Assembly: GCA_028279595.1 (NCBI GenBank)
Contig: JANQNK010000005.1
Location: forward strand, 1 to 33,183
Length of the DNA stretch: 33,183 nucleotides
Reading direction: 5' to 3'
From: Thermoplasmatota archaeon
GTDB taxonomy: Archaea; Thermoplasmatota; JAKEGO01
Part shown: positions 7,165 to 15,113 of the stretch, in pieces
Position numbering within the stretch: the first letter of the stretch is position 1
Layout: each line of letters opens with the position of its first letter
The notes under the pieces: generated by a model
The model's database searches: none
Told to the model about the DNA's origin: nothing
Seen by the model: only the letters and a program-made list of their open reading frames with translations
Program-made: the position numbers and the translations under genes

Positions 7165-7761
7165 TCATCTCTCTCCGATGATCGGGTTCGCCCTCATGAG
7201 CGCCCTTAGCGGGACGCCCTCGATCTCGTCCATCTGGGTCTTGTTCACCACGACGACGACGAGCTTGGGGTTCGCTCCGTACGACCTCGCGGTCTCGATG
7301 GCGCCCCTGACTGTATGGCCCGTGCCAAGGACGTCATCCACGATGACGACCTCCTTTCCGTCGATCCCGGCGTAGTTCGCTCCAAGTCCTCCGGTCCCGC
7401 CGTCCTTGCCCGGTCTGTACGTGGTGAACTCGACGCCGAGGTCCTCGGCGGTGAACGCTCCGTAAATGATACCGTTATGCGCTATCCCGATGACGGTATC
7501 GGGTATCCACTCCCCCTTCTCGATCTCCTCATAGACGATGTCGACCATTATGTCGGCGATCAATCGCATACGATGGGGGAACACGCCGATGGAACGCCAG
7601 CCAATCTTGACATCCGCCGGAGGCGTCCCGTCGAGGCTCCTGCTGAGGAGCCATGCGACCGTCTCCCTGCTCAGGTTCATCTCCCGCGCTATCTCCTCGG
7701 GATCGAAACCCTTCTCGCGGTATTCCATGGCGATCTTCTTCATCTTCTCTGTCATTCTCAC
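7165..7761 (-). CDS. gfcR: GfcR-like transcriptional regulator (HTH plus orotate-phosphoribosyltransferase-like domain)
   Basis: This 198-residue protein joins an N-terminal helix-turn-helix (about 18-42, PEEIAREMNLSRETVAWLL) to a type I PRTase domain. The PRPP loop VVIVDDVLGTGHT is at about 138-150. Relatives in haloarchaea (GfcR) activate sugar-catabolism genes and appear to sense a metabolite rather than make OMP. Transcript start is predicted near 7763, so a leaderless GTG at 7761 is plausible. An ATG at 7755 with AGGTGTGA just before it is the alternative and would shorten the protein by two residues. Placement directly ahead of lysS suggests coupling of central metabolism with translation, or simple cotranscription. 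Confidence 0.85.
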   Translation of the reverse strand: MRMTEKMKKIAMEYREKGFDPEEIAREMNLSRETVAWLLSRSLDGTPPADVKIGWRSIGVFPHRMRLIADIMVDIVYEEIEKGEWIPDTVIGIAHNGIIYGAFTAEDLGVEFTTYRPGKDGGTGGLGANYAGIDGKEVVIVDDVLGTGHTVRGAIETARSYGANPKLVVVVVNKTQMDEIEGVPLRALMRANPIIGER

Positions 7762-7785
7762 ACCTGTTCCTGATATCGGACTGAG

Positions 7786-7794
7786 TTATTTAAA
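7786..7794 (-). promoter_or_regulatory. TATA box of the gfcR-lysS unit
   Basis: TTTAAATAA on the minus strand is centred about 28 bases upstream of the gfcR start. Confidence 0.65.
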
Positions 7795-7826
7795 GATTGA
7801 CCGAGAATCGTTCGTAATTCCGAGGG

Positions 7827-7833
7827 TTTATAT
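7827..7833 (+). promoter_or_regulatory. TATA box of the small zinc-protein gene
   Basis: TTTATAT lies 36 bases before the ATG at 7869. It is back to back with the gfcR promoter about 35 bases away. Confidence 0.6.
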
Positions 7834-7868
7834 GACGGCCCCCCCATTCTGTCCCGGAGAGACCTACT

Positions 7869-8099
7869 ATGGGTATCATCAAGAAGACTGGCGAGGGGGT
7901 CATGGACGTCGGCGAGAAGGTCGGCAAGGGTGTGATGAAGGGCGGCGAGAAGGTTCTCGGCGCCGTGGACATCACCTGCGACAACTGCGGCAAGCTCATG
8001 AAGCCGGGGATCCTCGGCCCGAAGCGGACCGTCGACGGCAAGGACTATCAGTTCTGCACCGACGAGTGTGCCGACAAGTATGTCGAGGAACACTCCTGA
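7869..8099 (+). CDS. Small TRASH/MYM-like zinc-binding protein
   Basis: This 76-residue protein begins with about 30 residues of Lys/Gly/Glu-rich, probably helical sequence (repeated GEKVGKGVMKGGEKV units). A treble-clef-like zinc site follows: Cys37 and Cys40 (CDNC), then Cys63 and Cys67 (FCTDEC). The C-x2-C...F-C-x3-C pattern is that of TRASH/MYM-type domains, which often bind metals or mediate protein contacts. It is a single-gene unit, divergent from gfcR and convergent with the antiporter. A metallochaperone or metal-sensing role is only a guess. Confidence 0.75.
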   Translation: MGIIKKTGEGVMDVGEKVGKGVMKGGEKVLGAVDITCDNCGKLMKPGILGPKRTVDGKDYQFCTDECADKYVEEHS

Positions 8100-8165
8100 T
8101 CCCGAGCGAATGTGACCAATAGCTACCGGACGCATCAATTACATTAATGATAGTGAAGTTCAGGA

Positions 8166-10526
8166 TTACTCTTCCTTCTTTTTCTTGACTACCTTCTTGG
8201 CCACCTTCTTCTTTCTCTTCTTCTTGGGAGCTGGCTTCTTGACCTTGATGTCGGATTCGACGACCATTTCATCGTCGTCGGACTTCGATTCCTCGATCAC
8301 CTTCTCCACCTCGGCCTTCTCCTCCTCGATCGCCTTCTTCTTCTCCTTGACCTCTTCCTCTATGGCCTTCTTCTTCTCGGCGATCTCGTCCTCGAGCTCC
8401 TTCTTCTTCAAGGCTTCCTCTTCCTCGAGCGCCTTCCTCTTCGCCTCGAGCTCCTCGTCGAGGGAGTCGGACTTCTCGGCGTCCTTCTCGAGGGTCTTGA
8501 TGGCCTTCTCTTTGTCCTTCCTGGCCTTCTTCTTGGCGCGTTTCTCCTCGACCTTGGCCATGTTCTCGTCGGTCCAGCGTTTCTTCCCATAGGGGATACC
8601 GATCGTCGTGACTATGACCGTCGCAAGGATGACGATCAACGAGATGTTGGTGAAGAGTTCGATCTGCGATGAATTGAGTATGCCCTCCTCCTTGAAACCG
8701 TAGGTCAGTGGCAACGTTGCGAGGACCGCTGCGGAAAGTCCCCTTGGACCCAGGATCATCATCAACTCCCTGTCCTTCCTCTCAAGACCGCCCATCGTCA
8801 GATTGACGGAAGCGGCCCTTACGGCGAGTATGATCGCGGCCAGCAGAACGCCGTAGAGGACGATCATCGGTTCCGGTATCGTGAACAGCAATCCAACATA
8901 GACGAAGAAGAAGCTCTTGACGAAGAAGGTGATCTCCGAGTGGAACTGCTTCATGGACTTCGACATCCTCGCCGTCTCCTTGTACCTGAACATGCGCCCG
9001 ATCTCCGGGCCGTTCGCAAGGACGAGTCCGACCGACAGGGCAGCCACTGGACCGCTTCCTCCGGTGAACTGCGTGATCGCATAGACCACGAAGACGAAGG
9101 CGATGGTCAGCATGAACCCGTAGGACATCTTCTCGATCTTCGGCATCATGCGAAGCCAAAGTATCCCGAACATGCCGCCGAGGAAGATACCGATGGCAAA
9201 TGCACCGATGATACTTCCCAGGGTTCCGGACGCTCCGGTCGATCCCGATGTGGGAACAAGTATCTCTGCGATCGCAACGGCAGCGACTATACATAGAACA
9301 TCTGTGATCGTCGACTCGAGACTGAGGAGGACCTTTACTTCTTCGGATGTATCGACCTTCATCACCGTCGGGATGACAATGGCACCGCTCGTCCCTCCCA
9401 GAGCAGCCCCCAACATCATTCCGACCATCAGGTCCATTTCGAAGAACAGTACAGCCGCGACGGCACCCAATGCGATCATGGTCGTGACAAATCCGACGAT
9501 CGCGAGGATCGACGCGTGTGATGATTCCTTGATCACCTTGTCAAGACCCAGGTTGATCCCGCCGTCGAAAAGGATTATCGTAAGGGCGATCGCGGCGAAC
9601 AACGGAGAGATGTCCCTCAACAGATTCATCAGATCGTCGTTCAGGATCTGGAAGACCGATCCGATCAGTATACCCAGCACGATCAGAGAAAGGACCTCCG
9701 GGACCGAGAACCTGTCGAAGATGTACGAACCTACGAAACCGACGAAGATGACCAATCCCATGAGGATCATGAGCTGGACCTCGTCAACGGTTATCTGCCC
9801 CTCTTTATCCCCCTGCCCCTTGATCTTCGGTGCATCGAAGACCCTGAAATCGTAATGTTCGACTATCGATTGTTCCCCGTCATCGATATACTTGATAGTG
9901 TAGCGGAGATAGACGTCTCCTGCTTCGAGTCCCTCCAGTTCAGCGAAGCGTTTGTACGGACCCCAAATGTCCGAAGCATTGAATGCCTCATAGGTTTCGT
10001 TGTCCTGAGTATACCTGACACGGACGTATTGGATGTCCGGGACCCCAAGGATCGAAAGGTTCACGAAGATACGATCGTCATCCGTCGGATACCTGGGTAG
10101 AACGGTGAACGTGATCGTAGGTTCCGAAACGACCGGGAATGAGAAGGTCTGTGTGATATTCCGGAGCTGTGTATCATTTCCACTTCCAACATCGTAGTTG
10201 GCCTTTAGTGTCACGTCTGTCGTCCCTTCACTGAACGACCCGGCTGAATAAGTGTAATTGTTGGTGGCATCTTCATCATTCACGTATGATCCAACGATGA
10301 TCATGTCGAATGGACCCGAATCGCCATCGGGTCCCGAGAAGGAGATGTTCACAGAGGTGACATTCTCGAAACCTGTTAGTGATGTATTGAAGGTTACATT
10401 ATCACTGACAAGCGGTGAGACCGGATCTATGTCTGTCCTGATCGTGAACTGTGCTGAGGACGACCCTATGATCGTCACTGTCAACATCGCGATACACAGT
10501 GCCAGTATGCCCCATCTCATGCACAT
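8166..10526 (-). CDS. Cation:proton antiporter with extracellular beta domain and Lys/Glu-rich cytoplasmic tail
   Basis: This 786-residue protein has three parts. Residues 1-26 are a signal-like helix, followed to about 245 by a predicted extracellular region of Ig-like strands (repeated TDVTL and ITFTVLPRYPTDD patterns). Residues about 250-645 form a polytopic CPA-type exchanger with a conserved FDGGINL segment and LESTITDVL, the counterpart of the ES-ND ion-site motif of NhaP-type carriers. Residues about 646-786 are a heptad-like Lys/Glu coiled coil ending in a poly-Lys stretch. Typical CPA carriers lack the first part. It probably exchanges Na+ or K+ for H+. The first ATG (10526) and an ATG two codons later (10520) are both possible; GGTGGG fits the second better. 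Confidence 0.88.
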   Translation of the reverse strand: MCMRWGILALCIAMLTVTIIGSSSAQFTIRTDIDPVSPLVSDNVTFNTSLTGFENVTSVNISFSGPDGDSGPFDMIIVGSYVNDEDATNNYTYSAGSFSEGTTDVTLKANYDVGSGNDTQLRNITQTFSFPVVSEPTITFTVLPRYPTDDDRIFVNLSILGVPDIQYVRVRYTQDNETYEAFNASDIWGPYKRFAELEGLEAGDVYLRYTIKYIDDGEQSIVEHYDFRVFDAPKIKGQGDKEGQITVDEVQLMILMGLVIFVGFVGSYIFDRFSVPEVLSLIVLGILIGSVFQILNDDLMNLLRDISPLFAAIALTIILFDGGINLGLDKVIKESSHASILAIVGFVTTMIALGAVAAVLFFEMDLMVGMMLGAALGGTSGAIVIPTVMKVDTSEEVKVLLSLESTITDVLCIVAAVAIAEILVPTSGSTGASGTLGSIIGAFAIGIFLGGMFGILWLRMMPKIEKMSYGFMLTIAFVFVVYAITQFTGGSGPVAALSVGLVLANGPEIGRMFRYKETARMSKSMKQFHSEITFFVKSFFFVYVGLLFTIPEPMIVLYGVLLAAIILAVRAASVNLTMGGLERKDRELMMILGPRGLSAAVLATLPLTYGFKEEGILNSSQIELFTNISLIVILATVIVTTIGIPYGKKRWTDENMAKVEEKRAKKKARKDKEKAIKTLEKDAEKSDSLDEELEAKRKALEEEEALKKKELEDEIAEKKKAIEEEVKEKKKAIEEEKAEVEKVIEESKSDDDEMVVESDIKVKKPAPKKKRKKKVAKKVVKKKKEE

Positions 10527-10555
10527 CCCACCGTTCGGTTGTTATGGATTCTGGG

Positions 10556-10562
10556 ATATAAA
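10556..10562 (-). promoter_or_regulatory. TATA box of the antiporter gene
   Basis: TTTATAT on the minus strand predicts a start near 10532, a few bases before the ATG. Confidence 0.6.
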
Positions 10563-10590
10563 TAATGGACGCTCTCAGGGGCATAACGAT

Positions 10591-10596
10591 TATAAA
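10591..10596 (+). promoter_or_regulatory. TATA box of tRNA-Arg
   Basis: TATAAA lies about 27 bases before the tRNA 5' end. It sits between the 5-bp inverted arms GGGGC (10578-10582) and GCCCC (10597-10601). Confidence 0.65.
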
Positions 10597-10619
10597 GCCC
10601 CGGTCAATCACCGACCCAT

Positions 10620-10693
10620 GCCCGAGTGGGGTAGCTTGGATATCCTTTGAGGTTGCGGACCTTACGACCCGGGTTCGAATCCCGGCTCGGGCA
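10620..10693 (+). tRNA. tRNA-Arg (anticodon GCG)
   Basis: The acceptor GCCCGAG/CTCGGGC is perfect. The anticodon stem TGAGG/CCTTA encloses TTGCGGA (GCG at 10655-10657). The T stem CCGGG/CCCGG has loop TTCGAAT. The D arm has the conserved A14, GG and A21 and an A at position 20, an arginine identity base. The discriminator is A and CCA is not encoded. It reads CGC (and CGU) codons. The end is two bases from the topA stop codon on the opposite strand. Confidence 0.93.
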
Positions 10694-10694
10694 C

Positions 10695-12728
10695 TCACTC
10701 CTTCTTCTTCTTGGTCTCGCAGCCCATGTCGATGCAGGTGATCCACGGTTTGCGTCCCTTCGTTATCACCTTGATGACCGGAGAACCGCAGGATTTACAG
10801 GTCTCTCCAGTGGGCTCGATGTGCCCGTACTGCGGCAGGGGATACGTGTTCCTGCATTCGGGATATCCCGAGCATCCTACGAACCGTTTGTTCGCCTTGG
10901 ACTGCCGGGTGTAGAGTGTCCCTCCGCACTCGCACTTGCCGATTACGTTCTCCTGAAGCAGCACCTTGCGGATGCCGATGCCGATCTCGTCGCTGTGCTC
11001 CTCGAGGGTATCCAGGACCTTGTCCAAGAGCTCGCGCGATCTCTTCACGACGTCGTCCTTGGTCATCTTGCCGTCGGCGATCTCGCCCATGTCGGACTCG
11101 AGCTCGGCGGTCATCTCCGCCTCGGTGATCTCGGAGGCGTGCTTCGCAAGCACGTCCACAACTGCCCCGCCCGTCGCGGTCGGGGTGATGCTCATCCCGC
11201 GGATGTATCCGCGCGAGTACAGTTTCGAAAGGATCTCGTGCCTTGTCGATTTCGTTCCGAGGCCAAGGCGCTCCATCTCCTGTATGATGTTACCCTGGGA
11301 ATACCGGGACGGGGGTTTCGTCTCCTTCCGGAGCAGGTTGATATCGGTCAGCTTGATCTCCGAGCCCATTGTGAGTTTCGGGACATGGGACTCCTCGGAC
11401 TTGAAGAAGGGATAGACCTGCCTCCAGCCGGGATCGACCGTCCTGTAACCCTTCGCGATGAAAGGCTCGTGCTCGACGTCTATCCTGGACTCCGAGGTCT
11501 CGACCCTCGCTGCGGGTGATAGCGATCCTAGGAAACGCCTGACGACGAGGTCGTAGACCATCCAGTGGTCCTTCTGAAGGTCCTTCCGCCGGGCCACCCC
11601 GACGGGATGGATCGGCGGGTGGTCGGTGCTGGTTTTCTTCCCCCTCGATGGGGTCATCGGACCGGCGAGGACGTACGCCGCTTCCTTCGAATGGTCGGAG
11701 TCCTCGAATATCTTCGCTGTGCCCTTCAGGTTGAGGGACCCGGGATATACGGTGTTGTCGGTCCTCGGATAACTGATGAGACCCTGGGTGTAGAGCTCCT
11801 CGGCGACGGACATCGCCCGCGATGCCTGGAGCCCCTGACCGGTGGCAGCCCTGAGGAATGCCGTCGTGTCGAACGGCGCCGGAGGTTTTACCTCCTTCGG
11901 TGTTACGCTCACCTCGACGACCTTGCCGGCAGATGCCGCCTCCACCTTGGCGAACCGCGCGTTCGCATCCGCCTCGTCCCTGAACGGTTCGGCCATGTGT
12001 CCCGCCTTGAACCTGACTCCGTCCTCCTCGAAGTTCGCCGGGATGACCCAGTACGGTTCCGGGACGAACGCCTTGATCTCGTTCTCCCTCTTGTTGATGA
12101 GCGCCAGCGTCGGCGTCTGGACCCTCCCTGCCGAGAGGAAGTCCTTGCCCGTACGCCTCGTTGAAAGTGACAGGAATCGGGTGAGGATGACCCCCCAGAG
12201 GAGGTCGATCTCCCTCCGGGATTCGGCGGCCTCGGCGAGGTTCCTGTCGACCTTCTCGATGTTCGAGAAGGCGTTCTTGACCTCCTGGGCCGTCAGGGCG
12301 CTGAACCTCGCCCTCGTCACCTGGTCCTCGGGAGCATCGAGCACGCCGATGCCCTCGACACCGATCAGCTCGCCTTCCCTGTCGAAATCCGTCGCGACCA
12401 CGACCTCGACGTCGCCCTTTGCGGAAAGTTCGCCGTAGATCTTCTTCAGTGCGGACGCGATACCGCTCTCGGTGACGATCTTCTCGGCGTCTGTCCAGAC
12501 CATGTCCTTGAGCCTCTTCCGTGACCATCTCTTGAACTCCTCGGGGAAGTCGATGTCGATGATATGACCCCGAAGACCGACCACGGCATAATCCCTCTCG
12601 TCCGTAGTGAAGGTGTGGTACTGGACCCTTCCTGACTTGTTCGCCTTGTCCCTGTTCCCGGACAGTATAGAGGATATCCGGCGGGCGGCATTGGCCTTCT
12701 CGCAGATCACGAAGACGCTTCCTGACAT
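10695..12728 (-). CDS. topA: DNA topoisomerase I (type IA), archaeal
   Basis: The 677-residue enzyme relaxes negative supercoils through a transient 5'-phosphotyrosine. The N-terminal Toprim domain shows VICEKANAARRI and the acidic ATDFDREGELIG motif. The active-site Tyr is residue 320 in LISYPRTDN. Two C-terminal zinc ribbons are visible (CECGG...C-x-GYPEC and CKSCG...C). I chose the ATG at 12728 because the TATA box at 12753-12760 puts the transcript start about there (leaderless). An upstream in-frame ATG (12749) lies ahead of the predicted transcript start. It is convergent with tRNA-Arg, with one base between them. Confidence 0.95.
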   Translation of the reverse strand: MSGSVFVICEKANAARRISSILSGNRDKANKSGRVQYHTFTTDERDYAVVGLRGHIIDIDFPEEFKRWSRKRLKDMVWTDAEKIVTESGIASALKKIYGELSAKGDVEVVVATDFDREGELIGVEGIGVLDAPEDQVTRARFSALTAQEVKNAFSNIEKVDRNLAEAAESRREIDLLWGVILTRFLSLSTRRTGKDFLSAGRVQTPTLALINKRENEIKAFVPEPYWVIPANFEEDGVRFKAGHMAEPFRDEADANARFAKVEAASAGKVVEVSVTPKEVKPPAPFDTTAFLRAATGQGLQASRAMSVAEELYTQGLISYPRTDNTVYPGSLNLKGTAKIFEDSDHSKEAAYVLAGPMTPSRGKKTSTDHPPIHPVGVARRKDLQKDHWMVYDLVVRRFLGSLSPAARVETSESRIDVEHEPFIAKGYRTVDPGWRQVYPFFKSEESHVPKLTMGSEIKLTDINLLRKETKPPSRYSQGNIIQEMERLGLGTKSTRHEILSKLYSRGYIRGMSITPTATGGAVVDVLAKHASEITEAEMTAELESDMGEIADGKMTKDDVVKRSRELLDKVLDTLEEHSDEIGIGIRKVLLQENVIGKCECGGTLYTRQSKANKRFVGCSGYPECRNTYPLPQYGHIEPTGETCKSCGSPVIKVITKGRKPWITCIDMGCETKKKKE

Positions 12729-12752
12729 CAGCCCGGACCATGGAGGCATCGT

Positions 12753-12760
12753 CTATTTTA
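12753..12760 (-). promoter_or_regulatory. TATA box of topA
   Basis: TAAAATAG on the minus strand is centred about 28 bases ahead of the ATG at 12728. Confidence 0.6.
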
Positions 12761-12785
12761 GGGTTGTGGAACGCGGAAGAACGAC

Positions 12786-12806
12786 CCGGACCCCGAAGGG
12801 GTCCGG
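12786..12806. repeat. Perfect 9-bp hairpin with GAA loop between topA and the next gene
   Basis: CCGGACCCC, loop GAA, GGGGTCCGG. It lies about 26 bases upstream of the topA TATA box, in a 220-base divergent intergenic region. No T-run follows on either strand, so a terminator is unlikely; a regulator site or RNA hairpin is possible. The rest of this interval holds the promoter at about 12938 and nothing else I recognise. Confidence 0.6.
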
Positions 12807-12937
12807 ACGGAGGATCGAGGAAAATGAGCTGTTCCGTGACGTGTCGGAAATGACGCTCGACGGCGTCCCGATGGGCCGTCGACGCGTCTCGAGGATGCGG
12901 TCCGGGATGGCGGTCGGGTCCCTGTCAATATCGCCAA

Positions 12938-12946
12938 CTTTAAGTA
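12938..12946 (+). promoter_or_regulatory. Putative TATA box of the 143-aa secreted-protein gene
   Basis: CTTTAAGTA is centred about 28 bases before the ATG at 12971. A GAGAGGGG stretch directly precedes the ATG. Confidence 0.45.
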
Positions 12947-12970
12947 ATCCAGACAACTATCGAGAGGGGT

Positions 12971-13402
12971 ATGCGTGAGGCGCTCCTGCTGGCCGTCGTG
13001 ATAACGGTCTCCACCGCCTCGATGTGCTGTGTGGAAACTCCGGCTGACAAGATCGCGAGCTCGCCGATCCTGGTGCTGGACTACGTCGCACAGCAGGATA
13101 CGGTGAAGATATACCTTCACGGGGCCACGGACCACAGGTACGACAAGCTGTACCTCGAGGTGGATGGCGAGGTCCTGAACGACACCAAGGTCATGATGCT
13201 CTGCATGCAGCTCGATGTGGGCACCGAGAGGTTCAATCTCTCTGCGTCCGCCACGGACGGCAGCGACGTGTACTCGGCGGAGATGACCATCAGGGTCCTG
13301 CCGAACAAGGACGATGCCTTCCACGTCGACGTGTCGGGAGGCGACGACGAGTTCGTGGACAGGAGCGACCTTCCGTGGAAGCACAGGTTGAGGGAACAAT
13401 GA
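12971..13402 (+). CDS. Hypothetical secreted or membrane-anchored protein
   Basis: This 143-residue protein has a clear N-terminal signal-like helix (about residues 3-20, ALLLAVVITVSTASMCC). The CC pair just after it could be a lipid or disulfide site, though no strict lipobox is present. The rest is predicted beta-strand rich with a polar, acidic end. I do not recognise a family. Its stop overlaps the next start as ATGA, so it and the following membrane gene are translationally coupled and probably act together at the membrane. Confidence 0.7.
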   Translation: MREALLLAVVITVSTASMCCVETPADKIASSPILVLDYVAQQDTVKIYLHGATDHRYDKLYLEVDGEVLNDTKVMMLCMQLDVGTERFNLSASATDGSDVYSAEMTIRVLPNKDDAFHVDVSGGDDEFVDRSDLPWKHRLREQ

Positions 13403-13746
13403 GGATGCGGATACCCGGAATGTACGCCTTCGTGATAGGCATCATCGTGGCCATCATGGCAGTCCTGGTACTGTGGTTCACGGGGTGGATCAAGACGGAG
13501 TCGTTCCTCACGGACATCCTTATCATCGTAGTGACCTGGGTCTTCATCTCGGGCCTTGCTTTGCTCGGCGCGATAATCCTCGGAATGTTCCTCGGTCACC
13601 GGATCCTTTCCTTCAAGGGGTTCACACCCTTCGAGAAGGAGATGCTCCTGATGCGCTCGGACATCAAGATGGTCTCCAAGCGCCTCGAAGCAATCGAGGA
13701 GGAGCTCGAGAAGATCCACTTCGACCTCGAGCACAAGGAATGGTAA
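13399..13746 (+). CDS. Hypothetical two-helix membrane protein with C-terminal coiled coil
   Basis: This 115-residue protein starts at the ATG that overlaps the previous stop. Two long hydrophobic helices (about residues 8-28 and 40-67) are followed by a cytoplasmic helix with heptad spacing (EKEMLLMRSDIKMVSKRLEA onward, about 78-112). The plan suggests a small membrane scaffold that oligomerises through its coiled coil. No family is recognised. The intimate link with the secreted-type gene ahead suggests a two-part envelope unit. Confidence 0.72.
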   Translation: MRMRIPGMYAFVIGIIVAIMAVLVLWFTGWIKTESFLTDILIIVVTWVFISGLALLGAIILGMFLGHRILSFKGFTPFEKEMLLMRSDIKMVSKRLEAIEEELEKIHFDLEHKEW

Positions 13747-13785
13747 TATTCTCGTTCGAGGTCAATTCCCTACCAGTGGTAACGT

Positions 13786-15072
13786 TCACGGGGTCACGCG
13801 GCGCATCGTCCTCGGGAACGGTATCATGTTCCTGATGTGCTCGTTCCCGGTTATCCATGCGAGCGTCCTCTCCACGCCGAGCCCGAATCCGGAGTGCTGG
13901 ACGGTGCCGTATTTCCTCAGGTCCATGTACCAGTCGTAGGCCTCCGCGGGTATGTCCGATTCGGCGATCCTCTCTACGAGGACATCCATGTCCGCGATCC
14001 GCTCACCAGCACCGATTATCTCGCCGTAGCCCTCCGGGGCAAGGAGGTCGTTGGTGAGGACGCATCTCGGGTCCTCGGGGTCCGGTCTGTGATAGAAACC
14101 TTTCTCCCTGGGGAAATGGGTGATGAAGAGGGGCTTCGTCCTGTCGTCGGTCAGCACCTTCTCCTCGGTGTATCCCAGGTCTCCTCCCCACTCGAGGTCG
14201 ATGCCTTTCGTCCGGAGCTCGTCGAGGACCTCTGCATACCGCATCCTCTCGAAGGGTGTCTCAACGGCCTCCAGGACGGCGACGTCGCGGCCGAGGCGCT
14301 CCAGGTCGTCCCCGTGCCTCTCGACGATCCCCTCGAGGATCGAGACGAGCATTTCCTCCTCGATCGCCATCATCTCCTCGTTGCCGAGCCACGCGGACTC
14401 GACCTCGGCCATCCAGAACTCGGTCATGTGCCGTCGGGTCCTGGACTTCTCGGCCCTGAAGGTCGGTGCGATCGTGAAGATGTTCTCGAGACCGTACATC
14501 ATGGCCTCGGCATAGAGCTGCCATGACTGTGAAAGGTAGACCTTTCTGTCGTAGTAGTTGACCTCGAAGAGCGTCGAACCCCCCTCGACCGCCCCGCCTA
14601 CGAATATCGGGGCGTGGACCTCGTAATAGCCGCGCTCGAGGAAGTAGTCCCTGAACAGCTCGAAGAAGGTCGACCGGATCTTGAAGATCGACGTCATGTC
14701 CCGGCTCCGCAGCCAGAGGTGTCGGATGTCCAGGAGCCACTCGTCGCTCTTGTCCTTGGAAATGGGGAACGCTTCGGAGAATCCGACGATCTCCAGGCGA
14801 TCCGCCCTGATCTCCCGGCCCCCTGGAGCGCGTCCGTCCTCGACGATCTCCCCCTCGACCCATAGGGACGATTCGATGAGCGCCTTCGTCGCGTCCACGA
14901 AGCCCTCGGTCTCGTCCTTGATTATCGTCGTCTGGACGATGCCGGATGAGTCTCGAAGTACGATGAAAACGAGGCTCTTCGTCTTGCGGGTCCTGTAGAT
15001 CCAACCGCGTACCCTCACGGTATCGCCGATGTCCCTCTCGAAGACCTCGCTGACCCGGACAAGATCTGCCAT
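13786..15072 (-). CDS. asnS: Asparaginyl-tRNA synthetase
   Basis: The 428-residue class IIb enzyme attaches asparagine to tRNA-Asn. An N-terminal OB-fold (about 5-100, with VRVRGWIYRTRKTKSLVFIV) binds the anticodon. The class II core carries GGAVEGGSTLFEVNYYDRKV, whose EGGSTLF wording is typical of AsnRS rather than AspRS. Motif 2 follows (PTFRAEKSRTRRHMTEFWMAE), and motif 3 is GFGLGVERTLAWITG near the C-terminus. I chose the ATG at 15072; a TTG three codons upstream is less likely because the divergent TATA region puts the transcript start near 15070. No GatABC-type genes are nearby to suggest an indirect pathway. Confidence 0.95.
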   Translation of the reverse strand: MADLVRVSEVFERDIGDTVRVRGWIYRTRKTKSLVFIVLRDSSGIVQTTIIKDETEGFVDATKALIESSLWVEGEIVEDGRAPGGREIRADRLEIVGFSEAFPISKDKSDEWLLDIRHLWLRSRDMTSIFKIRSTFFELFRDYFLERGYYEVHAPIFVGGAVEGGSTLFEVNYYDRKVYLSQSWQLYAEAMMYGLENIFTIAPTFRAEKSRTRRHMTEFWMAEVESAWLGNEEMMAIEEEMLVSILEGIVERHGDDLERLGRDVAVLEAVETPFERMRYAEVLDELRTKGIDLEWGGDLGYTEEKVLTDDRTKPLFITHFPREKGFYHRPDPEDPRCVLTNDLLAPEGYGEIIGAGERIADMDVLVERIAESDIPAEAYDWYMDLRKYGTVQHSGFGLGVERTLAWITGNEHIRNMIPFPRTMRRVTP

Positions 15073-15083
15073 GGGCGGCAAAC

Positions 15084-15099
15084 GGTTTTATCGTTTAAG
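15084..15099. promoter_or_regulatory. Overlapping divergent promoter of asnS and the zinc-ribbon gene
   Basis: GTTTTATCG (centre about 15088) serves the plus-strand GTG at 15114, and CTTAAACG on the minus strand (centre about 15096) serves the asnS ATG at 15072. Both spacings are about 24-26 bases, so both messages would be leaderless. Confidence 0.6.
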
Positions 15100-15113
15100 A
15101 CCTTTCGTCCGCC

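Noticed and set aside
6031..7209. 392-codon open frame on the plus strand
   Set aside because: It is antisense to lysS, whose motifs are unmistakable; the translation shows no domain and arises from GC-rich codon bias.
11290..12741. 483-codon second minus-strand frame inside topA
   Set aside because: Shadow of topA in another frame; Arg/Gly-rich with no motifs.
12753..12956. 67-codon minus-strand frame between topA and the secreted-protein gene
   Set aside because: It would run through the topA promoter, has no ribosome site or recognisable fold, and is Arg/Ser-rich as random GC-rich sequence is.
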